Shown here piece after piece: positions 37,901-46,875 of a stretch of DNA of 64,000 bases (position 1 is the first letter of the stretch; each line of letters starts with the position of its first letter). This stretch comes from Atherix ibis (lineage: Eukaryota; Arthropoda; Insecta; Diptera; Athericidae). Position numbers and translations under genes: made by a program. The notes under the pieces were generated by a model. It was not told the DNA's origin and did no database searches. It worked only from the letters and a program-made list of their open reading frames with translations. Where the stretch lies: NCBI GenBank assembly GCA_958298945.1, contig OY282605.1:115192267-115256266 (forward strand), in the 5' to 3' direction.

Positions 37901-40900
37901 AAAAAACCACAGTGAATGCCGCATCAAGACTTCGTACCACGCGCAATCGAATTAGGTCCTCGTGCCATAAAATTGGTGTTATTATACCAGGTGTATAAGC
38001 TTAGTCAAAAAAACACATGTTTTTTTTTTTCATAGAAAGCAAAAACAAATTTCAAAGTACTTGCCCCCGCTAGCTACATATTTTTCCCATCTCTCGGGCA
38101 ATTTGTGGATACCACGCCAAAAATATTCCTTCTCTTTCGAGGCAAACCTCTCATCAAGCCATTATCGGACGTCTTCGTAAGAATCGAAGTGCTGCTCAGT
38201 GAGCGCGTGGCCCATCGACGAAAACAGGTGGTAGTCGGAAGGGGCCAGGTCTGGTGAATAAGCGGGCTAGGATAGCACCATACCCCGCTTGAGTGTCTCC
38301 AAGTAGTTTCGGACCATTGTTGACGAGTGCGATGGACCGTTGTTGTGGAGGAAAATCAGCTTGTCATGTCTTTGTTGATAATTCGTCCTTTTTTCACGCA
38401 GAGCACGGTGCAATTTGATCAGTTGTTAGTGGTAACGGTGGGCATTGACAGTTTCACCAGATTTCAACATCTCATAGTAGACGATACCCTGCTGATCTCA
38501 CCAAACGCACAGCATCGTCTTCCGTCAGAAGCGATTTGGTCTGGGGATGACGTTGATGGTTCGCCAGGATCAATTCGCGATTTCTTGTATTTAGGATTCT
38601 CGAAATATATCCACTTTTCATCGCCTGTCACAATCCGATGCAGGGACGACTTTCTTTTTTGTCTCGCGAGCAAGATTTCGCATGTGTTTTGGCGTCGCTC
38701 TATCTGCCTATCGTTCAATTCATGCGGCACCCATTTTCCGATCTTTTCAATCTTCTCCATATCACGCAGACGCATGGAAATGGCTGGTTGAGTAACACCC
38801 AATTACTCCGCGAGCATTTTTTGCGATTGGGTATTGTCTTCGTCCAAAAGAGCCTGCAATAGATGGTCCTCAACCTTCCTAGGCCGATTTTCGCGCTTCT
38901 TGTCCCACAAGTCAAAATTTCCGTCTTTGAACCGACGGAACCAATCTCGGCAGGTTGTTTCCGAAAAAGCACTGTCACCATAGGCCCCCATAAGCATTCG
39001 ATGCGATTCGGCAGCCGATTTCTTCAAATTAAAGCAGAAAATCAGAGCTTTACGCATATGCTCTTTTTCTGGCATAAAACTAGACATGATTACCAAAGGA
39101 AAAATGTATATTGTTGTACGAAATTGCTGACAATGTGCACTGATTAATGTTGACAGATGTCAAACTCATAAAAATAAGTATGACGTGTCCATGGTAGCTT
39201 AATCCGTTCGCTCACGACATCTATGACCAAATAGCGGATTTAAGCTTATATACCTGGTAGATTTCGACAAAGCGCCATGTCTACATGTATGTCACTTGGT
39301 GGGAACAAACACCTGCCATTATCGTTGAAGATGTCTCGATTACTCGCTAATTCAAATAAAACCGTCAAACTAAACATACTGTTGATTAGGAAAAGTCAGG
39401 TCAGACAGGATGAAGTAATACGAGTGATTAACGCTCTTCTCGATGAGAACTTGCTCTATTGCCTAACCCTGTGCGACAAGATGTCTACGACATGTCTCCA
39501 CAAAATTGAGGCAGGGGTCAACCGCAGCATAAGGTTATCCAGTGGATCTCACCATACTTCAACGGTGGCTTCTTTACAAGTTGAACCTGGCCGAACTTCT
39601 TTATTGCATCTTCTTCCCAAAGTCAGGTGCCAATTCATCTATGAAAACCTCTGCTACTCTGAATATCCATTAGCAAAAAAGGCGCCTTTTCTCTCTTACT
39701 AATCCTGACCGAAATGGAAAGGAATCGCAACATCCCATTTCACAGCATCCCAAATAACCGTCCAGGACCCGGCATGGATGCCTTGGATGGGAGCGCGTTA
39801 CCATGTCCCTATCGAATAAAATGGCAACCAACTTAATATTCTTCGGCACCTCGTTTAAGCACGAGCCGAGTCGATTAGGTAATGAAGCAAATTTATTATA
39901 CTGATGCGGCAACTGATGACCATTTAACATCTTCTGCGGTTATTCAGGAAGCGAGCAGTTGCTTTGAGGAGGTATACTATGGTATTTTTCCAGACAATGA
40001 AACGGTTTATTTTGCAGAACTCTGGGCAGTACGATCAGCAGTAGAACATGCAATAAACATAAAAATGGCTACTGTGCTACTTAAAACGCTATTCATGGCT
40101 ATAGGACGGACTCGGTACTAAATTATATGAGACATTGCCTAATAGGCCATGTAGCCATTCCTGGCAACGAATATGCTGGTTGGCTTGCAAAAGAGGTTCT
40201 CCTCCGACCAGTTTCCACAATATTCGCTTCATTCATTAATCAAATCATCTCGTGAAGACTTTCCTCGTTACACACTTGCAGATCATCGCCAAACCAATTC
40301 ACTCGACAACCAAACCGGAATTCTGAGCAAAAAAATTGCTCAGAATTCGAATTGCTCATACCACCATTACCCACGGCTTCCTACTCGGAATTCGTGAACA
40401 TTCTATCTGTCAATCCTGTGGCGTTCGTTTCACCATACTACACATGGCGCATTGTCACACAACAAGAAGCTTCTTTTCGAGAATAATTTTCTCAATAACT
40501 GAACTACTAGATCCAGCGACACCTTTTCTTAGTCCTCATTTCAACCTAATTGCACATACTAATCTACTCCATAAAATATAATTATTATTTTTCCTCTATT
40601 CAAATTAAAAGAAAAAAGAGAGAGTCTCTTAGTCTATTTAAAGGCCAAATGGCCCAAAGGTCATGCTGCTTAGATGTGGCTCCTGGCACATGGCTTTGGG
40701 ACCTTGCTCACAAACAAACAATTTTCTGTTGTAAGGTTTCATTTTACAAACTGTTTATTTATGTAAAAATGACAATATTGTTATTTGTTAGAAATATTGT
40801 TTCAATATTTTTCATCATTTGAAAAATATTGTTTTATTTCAATTAATTTCTGTCAAAATTATATTTATATAAAAGTGATAATTTACTGTTGTAGGGTTTT

Positions 40901-43900
40901 CAATAAATCTATTAACGTTGTGTAAACAAAAAAAAAACAACCATCAAAGTTAGTTTTCATAAAATTCATTTGTTAAAAAATTGAAACATTTTATTGTTTT
41001 TTAGTTGGTTTTTTTTTTAAATTTTAGATAGTTAACTTTATGAAAGATTCTTTGTAAATCGCATTTCATTAAAAAGGCTTGTAAAATATTAATCAACTCG
41101 GACAAAATGGTGGTCAGTCGGTTGTAATTTTGAATTAATTTTCTACTATAAAAGATCACAAAAAACACAAATTACAAATATTTATTATATAAAATATTAG
41201 GTATGCTGTAGGGCTCTGAACATGTCAAGGACCTTTTGTCTATGTAAATATTAATTTCTCTATGCTATCGTATGTCGTCGTCTATGAGAATTCGTAATTC
41301 TTTCACTTAAACGTTAATTATCATTTTCATTTCATTACAAACTAAAAGTGATTTATTTTCACTTTTATTTTATCTTCATTTAATAATTAAATCTAATTTT
41401 TCTATCGCTAATACTAATTTCTCAAACCAGCTATTTATAATTGTGTTTTCTATTCATGCTTCTTATGTGCTAATTTTTAACCACATTACAGTTTATATTT
41501 AAAATTTAAAAAATTTAAAAAAAAACGAACCAAAAAAACAAATAAATAAAAAAATACTCAAACATTTAAATAAATTTCTATTATTAACAATAATTAAAAA
41601 TAAAACCATATATAAAAAAAACAACCGCTATATTAAAAACTTGAAGTGAAAAAAATGTATTTTTAATAATTTTATTTTAAATGCTAATTGTCCTCGAAAC
41701 TGTGTTCATTGTGTAATTTAAATCTTTAGTTAAAAAGTTGATGTGTATATTTTTCTGATATTATTATTTATTTTTCCTTTAGTTTATTCTGTAATTGATC
41801 GATGTTAGTATTAAATAGTCCACAGTATATTTTATTTAAATAAAAAAAAATGTTGCCATTTTATAAAAAATAATATATTTTTTATGTAATTTTCATTTAG
41901 TCTCGCGACCATTTTCTTTCTGTAAAAACTTAATTTCTAATATTCAGATTTCTTTGATCTTAATAAATTTTTTAACATTTCAATAAAAGAAAATTTTTAA
42001 ATATCAGGTGTTGTAATTAATTTGTAGGTTTTTTTTTGTTGCAAAGTTTCGTTGTTTATTATGACAGTATCATTACAGAAGCGTTATTCAAAGTATTGTC
42101 CTTCGTTATCCATTACTTTTTGCCATCTTTCTGGTAATGCTCGGATACCGCGTTGAAAAAATTCTTCTTCTTTAGATTCGATGAAAGAATCGATCAAATT
42201 TTTGGTCATTTCGTAGTTATCGAAGTGCTGCTCTGACAAGCCATGCGCCATGGATCGAAACAAATGATAATCAGATGGGGCAATGTCTGGTGAATATGAC
42301 GGGTGAGGCAGAACTTCCCATTTTAGCGTATTTAAATAAGTTTTCACGACTTTCGCAACATGGGGTCTTGCATTGTCGTGGAGCAAAATTACTTTCTCGT
42401 GTCAATTGTCATCTGTATACGTCCCCAGTGATGGTTTCACCCTGTTGGAGGAGCTCATAATAAATAACACCCAGCTGATCCCACCAAATACACAGTAAGA
42501 TCTTCTTTCCTTGAATATTCGACCTGGGGGACGATGTCGATTCATGACCGGGCAAGCCCCACAATTTTCTGCGTTTGTGATTGTCGTAGAGTACCCTCTT
42601 CTCGTCACCAGTGACGATTCGATGCACAAATCCCTTCCTTGCCTGCCGTTGGAGAAGAATCTCACAAGTGACTAAACGCCGTTCGACGTCTCTTGGCTTC
42701 AACTCATGTGGAATCCACGTTCCCTGTTTTTGTACCATTCCTATGGCGTTCCGGCATTTTCCGACCGTCGAAAAGTCGACTCCAAGCGATGTGGACAACT
42801 CCCGGAGTGTTTAGCACGGGTCTTCATCGAGCAACGTCACCAAATCTTCATCTTCGAATTTTTTCGGCTGTCCGGGACGTTCCATGTCTTCCAAATCAAA
42901 ATTTCCATTTTTAAACCAAGCAAACCACTTTCTGCAAGTTTGCGCAGTAAGAGCATGTTTGCCGTAGACATCAACTAAAATACGATGACTTTCTGCGGCA
43001 CTTTTCTTCATGGTGAAGTAATGGAGTAACACTCCCCGCATAAACGATTTTTCAGGCACGAACTTCGACATGTTTGACACTGCGAAACAAGTGCTACTGA
43101 TACTATAACAAAATGTCATATAGTGGAAAAGTTGCGTTATGTCAGTAGCTTCTGGGAGAATATTTACTTTTGTATTTGTGACTATGGATAGTTGGCTAAC
43201 GCCATCTTTTGTAAACGCTACGAATTAATTCCAACACCTGGTAGTTATTTTTTTTTTATTTATTATTTTACTTATATAATGAAAAGTTTTACAATCGAAA
43301 AAATATTTTAATAATTTTAAGAGAGACAATCTGTTAAAGAAGAGTTTTTAATTTCTTATTTAGAATTGGAAAATATAGAAAAAAAAATAATTTCGCTTCA
43401 TAAAAATGGCAACAATTTTTAATAAAAAATATTTAAAACAAAAAAAACTTATGCAAAATCAAAGAAAATTTCTTCCGAAAATGCTTTAATTGGTGTGGTC
43501 TGTTTATTATTTAACTAAGAAGAAGAACAAAAATTATAATTATATTAATAAATATATACACAAATTTCATTTTAAGGAGAAAAAAAAATATTTGAAAAAA
43601 AAACTCTTTTTCGTAGCATCATCAACAAATGTCAAATAAAAATATTTTTATTGCTATAAAATTTAAATAGTTTTTTTAAAAAAAAAAAACAATTTTAAAA
43701 ATATACTTTACTTTGGATTAAAATATTTAAAAAAAAATATATTTCAAAAATAAAATATACAAAAAAAAAAACAAATCGAAATAAAAATTATTATTATTAA
43801 AATGCAAAAAAAAAAAACAAATCGTAGAAGAGCAATGGGAGAAGGATTTGGAGGCTGAGTTGCAGGAATTCGAACTGGTCAATGATGGTACATCAGCATC

Positions 43901-44003
43901 TGGATCCACAACTAATTTTAGAAATAAATTAAGTTCATCAAATACAGATTGGGAACAAGATGTCGATGATATTTTGCTCAGCGATACCGATGATTTAAAG
44001 TAA
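16678..44003 (+). CDS. Sap47: Synapse-associated protein Sap47/SYAP1-like (partial, 4 exons seen)
   Basis: Presynaptic BSD-domain protein family (insect Sap47, vertebrate SYAP1). I join 16678-16955, 17118-17239, 22023-22286 and 43828-44003. Phases agree at each junction and all introns are GT-AG. The product reads TILGEFNKEQEAFIKG, then EEILGLSQDRRNFVRAPPAG and MAIMAEDP-type sequence. The BSD core follows: [30 protein letters not shown], split by the first intron. Next come a variable acidic segment with SESEFVSDTF and the family's C-terminus (EEQWEKDLEAELQEFELV, then TDWEQDVDDILLS). The N-terminal exons were not found between 1 and 16677 and probably lie upstream. The third exon has a weak acceptor, so an extra exon or a different boundary is possible there. 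The last intron is about 21.5 kb and full of transposons. Confidence 0.85.
17118..17239 (+). CDS. Sap47: Sap47 exon: second half of BSD domain
   Basis: Acceptor GGTTTTTAG precedes 17118 and donor GTTAGT follows 17239. It completes [18 protein letters not shown] and adds GDLGTLGADGSIMGQASSEE, ending in phase 1. The intron before it is only 162 bp. Confidence 0.85.
17240..18289. other. Sap47 intron sequence, no element recognised
   Basis: AT-rich intronic DNA. 17680-18060 is more balanced in composition and may be old transposon sequence, but no readable transposase or RT block was found. Confidence 0.45.
18290..18550 (+). mobile_element. DD41D element fragment
   Basis: The plus strand reads FDDVS-stop-PPRSCNLTLLDFF at about 18360-18420, the third catalytic block, as in the minus-strand copy at 580-660. 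It ends in 'GACTGAGACCTGCTAAAAGT', also shared with 480-520. Inverted relative to that copy. Confidence 0.6.
18600..19202 (-). mobile_element. Decayed mariner fragment
   Basis: Minus-strand reading with stops: GIGRVLSTMSC (CVWWD-type block near 19040), then KRTYLANRKGVILHHDNARPHVARKTVQ-like sequence near 18900 (second catalytic D with the HDNARPH motif). The 5' half is missing and the next mariner starts directly at about 19203. Distinct from the other mariner families here. Confidence 0.55.
19203..20485 (-). mobile_element. Mariner, nearly full length but frameshifted
   Basis: The minus-strand transposase is recovered in three frames between 20328 and 19242. DNA-binding region: NGARTLEMLEKCFG, then VYQWHERFKSGRESIEDDER and REIAEDLNIAYGSVQDIL. 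Catalytic region: KRIITGDETWAYEYD (D1), HGRTV-like GRTVNKEYYLGVIRRLREA, MRHDNAPSHS (D2) and NSSDLAPCDFFLFNRVKK (D3). It ends with CFEDWIKRWHKCVKVDGDYFEGD. At least two frameshifts kill it. Termini are not clearly resolved; the family resembles the one at 48347-49141. Confidence 0.75.
20515..20690 (+). mobile_element. Short DD41D-related fragment
   Basis: Contains 'GAATTACAAGTCGAAATGTGTAAAAA' -like sequence (in blocks under 20 bp: ATTACAAGTCGAAATGTGTA) identical to part of 18470-18495, plus the 'GACT..TGCAAGAAGTCT' tail. A small piece of the 18.3-kb family. Confidence 0.45.
20691..22022. other. Sap47 intron, extremely AT-rich
   Basis: Poly-A/T tracts and TA repeats (for example 21230-21256). 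No genes. The acceptor region before 22023 is purine/AT-rich without a clear pyrimidine tract. Confidence 0.5.
22023..22286 (+). CDS. Sap47: Sap47 exon: variable acidic segment
   Basis: In phase with the flanking exons if the acceptor is AAAG at 22019-22022. It encodes DDKTKSETNLNSPECVDDN, then MRFAGIVKEKKLSESEFVSD and TDLEEVKAGMKKLLFQKTSES, and ends with donor GTAAGA. SEFVSD and the 'G-M-K-K-L' helix match Sap47 family C-terminal regions. An internal ATG at 22085 is not taken as a start because the frame is open upstream and the phase fits splicing. The weak acceptor leaves the left edge uncertain. Confidence 0.75.
22740..23440 (-). mobile_element. Jockey-like RT relic in Sap47 intron
   Basis: Near 23420-23375 the minus strand reads TRIPQGSILGPILI, the RT palm motif (V/I-PQGS-x-LGP). 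The region around 22920-23110 matches the organisation of 49380-49580 ('TCCGTATGTCCATATC', 'GTCAGTTTTGA'), the RT thumb. Frames are heavily broken. Confidence 0.6.
23500..23640 (+). repeat. TTC/CTT-rich microsatellite
   Basis: Imperfect (TTC)n/(TTCTTA)n tract. A purer (TTC)n run lies at 23888-23920. The 62-codon open frame over it is a translation artefact. Confidence 0.8.
23690..24500. repeat. GC-richer unidentified block
   Basis: Roughly 800 bp with near-balanced base composition inside an AT-rich intron. It has short internal iterations ('AAAGAGCT' three times at 24335-24372) and no open frame over 60 codons on either strand. It lies between an RT relic and a mariner, so a retrotransposon untranslated region or a SINE-like repeat is plausible, but I recognise no family. 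Confidence 0.5.
24773..26060 (+). mobile_element. Mariner with perfect TIRs, near-intact
   Basis: A 25-bp terminal inverted repeat starts GGCTACTATATATATTTCTG and is identical at both ends (24774-24798; complement at 26035-26059). TA precedes the left end. The single transposase frame (24945-25997) is broken by only one stop. This is the best-preserved, hence probably youngest, element in the window. Confidence 0.9.
24945..25997 (+). pseudogene. Mariner transposase with a single nonsense codon
   Basis: One reading frame of 351 codons including the stop, the usual mariner length (about 345-350), interrupted only by TAA at 25425-25427. The N-terminal half has helix-turn-helix blocks (SRQECIDELKSLYG, YSTVKNWYNEFNRGRRSLKDE, then VTYREIEACLGISPTSIHSIL) and the linker WIPHNLT. 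The stop lies directly after TGD (first catalytic D), where the family has a glutamate before T/S-W-I-Y. Then come MVACFFGKTGHVATVPL, IIVHHDNASSHT (second D) and YSPDLAPNDFFLFPHIKKK (third D). Spacing from second to third D is 34 residues (DD34D mariner). The C-terminus is CFENWFERMQKCINLDGEYF. Confidence 0.9.
26061..28056. other. AT desert within Sap47 intron
   Basis: About 2 kb of very AT-rich sequence with no coding, RNA or transposon signal that I can support. Confidence 0.55.
28057..28913 (+). mobile_element. Mariner (cecropia-like TIRs), internally deleted
   Basis: Terminal inverted repeats are ATTGGGTAGTCAAGAAAATA and its near complement (ending TTTCTTGACAACCCAAT). The plus-strand transposase lacks most of the N-terminus. 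Readable blocks are FLKRIITANEKWAVYNN (first catalytic D changed to N), ELVNRKGIVFQQDNAKPYT (second D), then LPHPPYSSDLAPSDYYLF (third D; spacing 34) and FASKEQKFYEREIMLLPER. The frame is broken near 28443 and after 28796. Confidence 0.8.
28960..29330 (-). mobile_element. DD41D element relic
   Basis: The minus strand near 29190-29090 reads HVWFQENTATINFN, a decayed 'WFQQDGAT' second catalytic block, followed by SDLEMVRFNVL. The right end (29262-29325) is the family terminus seen at 1105, 1625 and 6320. Confidence 0.55.
29331..31600. other. AT-rich intron sequence
   Basis: No gene. Two local oddities are described as findings: a perfect 15-bp hairpin at 30557-30593 and a G-rich run at 30753-30774. 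Confidence 0.5.
31601..33017 (-). mobile_element. Pogo/Tigger-like element, decayed
   Basis: The ends resemble inverted repeats (TACACCATAACCTCAATTTG at left; complement beginning TACACCAATACCTCGCATTG at right). Minus-strand blocks of a DDE_1 transposase: VFNVDETDLFWKRLPKRTFI (first catalytic D), then KYKATKDRLTLLLGG (32813-32469), then FKALVLVANALGHLVYID (second block, with A where the family has D), LPPNTTCMIQP and FK.YYLRR (32412-32224). Stops and frameshifts separate the blocks, so it is inactive. Confidence 0.75.
33018..34978. other. AT desert within Sap47 intron
   Basis: No genes, RNA genes or recognisable transposons in about 2 kb of A/T-rich sequence. Confidence 0.55.
34979..35796 (-). 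mobile_element. DD41D element with TIRs, truncated transposase
   Basis: Inverted repeats: AGAGTTTTTGAATAAGAACT...(TTGACAAC) at left and complement GGGTTTTTCAATAGCAACTT at right. Minus-strand blocks: FHSKIIFSDEAHFWLNGFVN (first D), then RYWSAANPHVLHETPLHSQK, GGVIGPFLFVDEN, MWFQQDGATSHTAGETIDLL (second D) and SRSCDLTPLDYFLWG-type sequence (third D). Spacing from second to third D is 41. Stops at several points; the DNA-binding N-terminus is missing and a 24-bp hairpin replaces sequence near 35693-35748. Confidence 0.75.
35797..37824. other. AT desert within Sap47 intron
   Basis: No supportable feature. The minus frame at 37370-37603 ends in a cysteine-rich stretch but has no recognisable domain and starts in low-complexity sequence. 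Confidence 0.5.
37825..40620 (+). mobile_element. LINE fragment with RT and RNase H, split by a mariner
   Basis: Left part (37825-37986), plus strand: FIYADNIFVLVAEKTTVNAA, the RT catalytic Y-x-D-D motif (YADN here), then RLRTTRNRIRSS. After the mariner (37987-39257) it continues: CDKMSTTCLHKIEAGVNRSI, then HHTSTVASLQVEPGRTSLLH (RT thumb region, 39470-39610). RNase H-like blocks follow: IYYTDAATDDHLTSSAVI, YFAELWAVRSAVEHA (39885-40060) and HVAIPGNEYAGWLAKE (40150-40195). The tail at 40340-40570 contains ICQSCGVRFTILHMAHC, as at the 3' end of RNase-H-bearing LINEs (I/LOA/R1 groups). Multiple frameshifts; inactive. Confidence 0.75.
37987..39257 (-). mobile_element. Mariner (Mos1/mauritiana-like), longer copy
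   Basis: Ends CCAGGTGTATAAGCTTA and TAAGCTTATATACCTGG are inverted repeats flanked on both sides by TA (37985-37986 and 39258-39259). Same family as 12697-13906. The minus-strand transposase relic runs 39087-38030: MSSFMPEKEHMRKALIF, then WFRRFKDGNFDLWDKKREN, LLQALLDEDNTQSQKML, WVPHELNDRQIERRQNTCE and TGDEKWIYFENPKYKKS (first D). The second D block (FLHNNG-like) is degraded, and LPERWEKYVASGGKYFE closes it. Several frameshifts. Confidence 0.85.
40621..42004. other. AT-rich intron sequence
   Basis: No genes or recognisable elements. 40640-40740 ('AAGGCCAAATGGCCCAAAGG') is the GC-richer end of the LINE region and may be its 3' untranslated sequence. Confidence 0.45.
42005..43240 (-). mobile_element. 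Mariner, third family, nearly full length
   Basis: Inverted repeats CAGGTGTTGTAATTAATTTG and complement CAGGTGTTGGAATTAATTCG. The minus-strand transposase (43071-42084) is described separately. About 1.24 kb, normal for mariner. Confidence 0.85.
42084..43071 (-). pseudogene. Mariner transposase pseudogene (one stop, one frameshift)
   Basis: Start MSKFVPEKSFMRGVLLHYF. DNA-binding region: KKSAAESHRILVDVYG, then CRKWFAWFKNGNFDLEDMER. A stop (TGC-TAA, near 42810) lies between LLDEDPC and ELSTSLGVD in the same frame. Then come WIPHELKPRDVERR, HRIVTGDEKRVLYDNHKRRK (first D; the usual W after EK is R-V here) and CIWWDQLGVIYYELL. A frameshift near 42410 is followed by VILLHDNARPHVAK (second D), PSYSPDIAPSDYHLFRSMAH (third D, spacing 34) and LPERWQKVMDNEGQYFE. 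Two lesions make it inactive. Confidence 0.85.
43241..43827. other. AT-rich intron end before last Sap47 exon
   Basis: Poly-A/T sequence. The acceptor at 43825-43827 is CGTAG with an A-rich rather than pyrimidine-rich tract. Confidence 0.5.
43828..44003 (+). CDS. Sap47: Sap47 last coding exon
   Basis: Follows TCGTAG and completes the Glu codon begun in the previous exon. It encodes EEQWEKDLEAELQEFELVND, a Ser/Thr-rich linker, NTDWEQDVDDILLS and a TAA stop at 44001-44003. The W-E-x-(E/D)-L-x-x-E-L-Q-x-(F/Y)-E-(L/V)-V pattern is the conserved Sap47/SYAP1 C-terminus. A minus-strand frame over the same bases is a shadow. Confidence 0.85.
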
Positions 44004-44536
44004 TTAAACAGCTTTATCATGATTTATTTTAATTTAATAAGTTTTGCACATTTTACAATATAGATAATTAAATACAAAACAAATATTAAAAAAATTGATC
44101 ATCTTTTATGGTTAATAATATAGTTTTGAGAAAAAAAGAATTTTTTTTCTTTTATATTAATGCAAATTTTTTGTTCCAATTTAAATTTTAATATTTTTTG
44201 CGCATACAAATATACAAAATATAAATAAATATATTTATCTAGTAAATAAAGAAAATAAATATTTAAAAAAAAAAACAACTTTTATATTATTTGCATTTGT
44301 TTTTTTTTTTTGGTTTTTTTTTAATTTGGCTTTATTTTAATATTGTTTTTTGCAAATTGGAAAAATAGAATCAACAAAAAAAGAAAAAAATACATCACTG
44401 ATATTGATATTAAAAAAAGAAAATTTTTAATAATATTATAATATAAATATATATAAATATATAAATATATAAATAAATAAATAAATAAATAAATGAATAA
44501 ATATAAATATAAAGAGAAGAAGGAAAATAATTAAAT

Positions 44537-44573
<37 letters not shown>

Positions 44574-46875
44574 ATAAACAAATAAATTAATTAATATAAT
44601 ATTCTGACACAAAATCAATTGTATAAGAATATCAGAAAACAATATTGAATAAATATGATATACATATATAAATATATATAAAAATTATACATTCTAGTTT
44701 AAGACATTTAAGAAATATATGAATATATTTAAAAAGGAAGAAGAAAAAAACCCTAAAAATACCTATGTAAAAAAAAATTATTGATTAAATTTAAATGAGA
44801 AAAGAAAATTAAAACATATATAAAATATTATATTGTATATTATATAAATAAAAATTAATAACAAGCAAAAAAAAAGTCACAAAAAAAGGAAGAAAAAAAA
44901 ACAAAAAACAATAACAAAAAAAATTTAGTGCTAAAATTTAAATACACAAAATTCATATTATTATATATACAAAACTATTTAGATAAAAATCACATATATT
45001 CATAAAAACATCAAAATCAGAAGAGACAGAAAAGTAAAATTTAATTAATTCAATTCAATTTGATATTATTTTGATCAGACCGTAGTAGTTGGTGGGTTTC
45101 GTTCACAAATCATAGAAATAATTTGAAGTAAAAGATTATTGCACTCAATAATATTATAATTTATTAAATTTAAAAAAAAACAGACAAATTTAACGTGCAA
45201 TATAATTAAACGGGAAAATAAAATATGGCAACAACAAAAAAAAATTGAAAATATTAGGGAAAAGTATGTATTAGATCGAAGTATATATAGAATTGGAATG
45301 AATAAAGTACTAGATTTTGATTTGTTTGTTTATGTAAATATTGTAAAAGGTTAGAAACGGAATAGAAGATAGAGAAAAGAAAACAAAACGAAAAATTCAA
45401 GGAAAATTGATGCGTTATACAAATAAATACCATAAAAAACTTAATTTGAATAAAAAAAAAGTATATAAATATATAAATATAATTAAATAAACTTATTAAC
45501 AAATATATATATATATATATATATAATTATATATAAAAAAAATATATTAATTAAGAATATTATATAAATAAAAAAATTACAAAACAAAATAAAAATAATT
45601 AGTTGATTGATTAATTGCAATAAAATAATTTTATTCAAATATAAAATTAAGAATTATGATTATATATAAATACATGTTTCTGGATTTTCTTCTTGATATT
45701 TTGTAGGACAACAACAATTATCATTATTATTTATTCTTTACAAAACCAAAACCCCCCAAAAAAAAAATATTTTTTTTAAACTATTTATCTGTTATAGAAT
45801 CACTGTTGATCAAATCAAATAACTATTTAGTTAAGTATATATTGTAATAATAAAAAAAAACTCTACCATTTAATGTAAAGAAAACATCAAAATATTATTA
45901 TCAAAAAAATTAAAACAAAATCATTAAAGTTTATTTATTAAAGTTTATACAAAAGAAGAAGAAAAAACAATAACACAATTTTGAAAGAAAAGAAAAAACA
46001 ATAAATAAGTGTTAATAAAAAAAAAACATAAAACATTCCATTAAAACAACAAAAAAATTATCATATATAATAAATAAATGAAAATAATATTTTTAAATAA
46101 CCAATAACATATATAATAGAAGAAGAACATTTTTACCTTCATTATTTTTCTTCTTTCTTTTTTTTTTTTGGTACACACGGCCGAATCGTATATTTATTAT
46201 TAAATCTAAAGAAAATAAAAAATCAACGTTAAAGATATAATTTGACAAAATTTTTACATTTCCCATAGTAAAAGAACTTTATAATTTTGGAAGCGAAAAA
46301 AAAAACGCTAAAATGAAATTGGTTAAATAATGGTTATAAAAAATAATAATACGAAATATAAAAAAGTTCACACATTTACAAAATGGGGAAAAAAATTTGA
46401 TGATCAAAATTATAATAAAAATCAAAATTCAAACAAAACTAAAAACAAAAATTATCAAAATGCTATAAAAGAAAAAGGAATAAAAATAAATAACAAATCA
46501 AAATAAAACAATGCATTAATAATTAATCAAATAAATAAAGTATAAAAGTAATAAAGAAACCAAAAAAAAATAAAAAAAATAAAAAATATAAAACACAAAA
46601 ACAAACAAAAAATTTAAAAATATTGTATGAATATTTTCATTCTAATATAAATTACGTGTTTCATCTTATTCTTCCCATTTTCTCTGTATTATTGTAAAAT
46701 TGAAATGAAATAAAAATAAATCATGATTGTTAACAGAAAAAAAAAATATTTTTGCTAATTTGCTTGTATGTGTAAATAAGGAGACTATTTATAGTATTCA
46801 GAAATGAAATTTGGAGATTTAGAAGCTGCATAATTAGGCAATCTTTCTGGATTAAACGAGTATATCAAGCTTTTT
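44004..46875 (+). other. Probable Sap47 3' UTR and AT-rich downstream sequence
   Basis: Extremely A-rich on the plus strand with many AATAAA hexamers, so the polyadenylation point cannot be chosen. Contains (AAAT)n at about 44469-44497, (TA)n at 44542-44569 and (AT)n at 45502-45525, plus the repeat B block at 45245-45420. No further coding sequence. Confidence 0.5.
45245..45420 (+). repeat. Repeat B right half, copy without adjacent transposon
   Basis: Matches 12350-12525 and 51150-51325 in the same orientation ('TAAAGTACTAGATTTTGATT', 'TAAATATTGTAAAAGGTTAG', 'TTCAAGGAAAATTGATGC') and 58008-58190 inverted. Unlike those copies it is not followed by a DD41D terminus. Confidence 0.7.

Noticed and set aside
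39277..39702. 141-codon host gene
   Set aside because: It lies between RT and RNase H-like blocks of a LINE and matches the expected thumb-region pattern; upstream frame continuity runs into the LINE.
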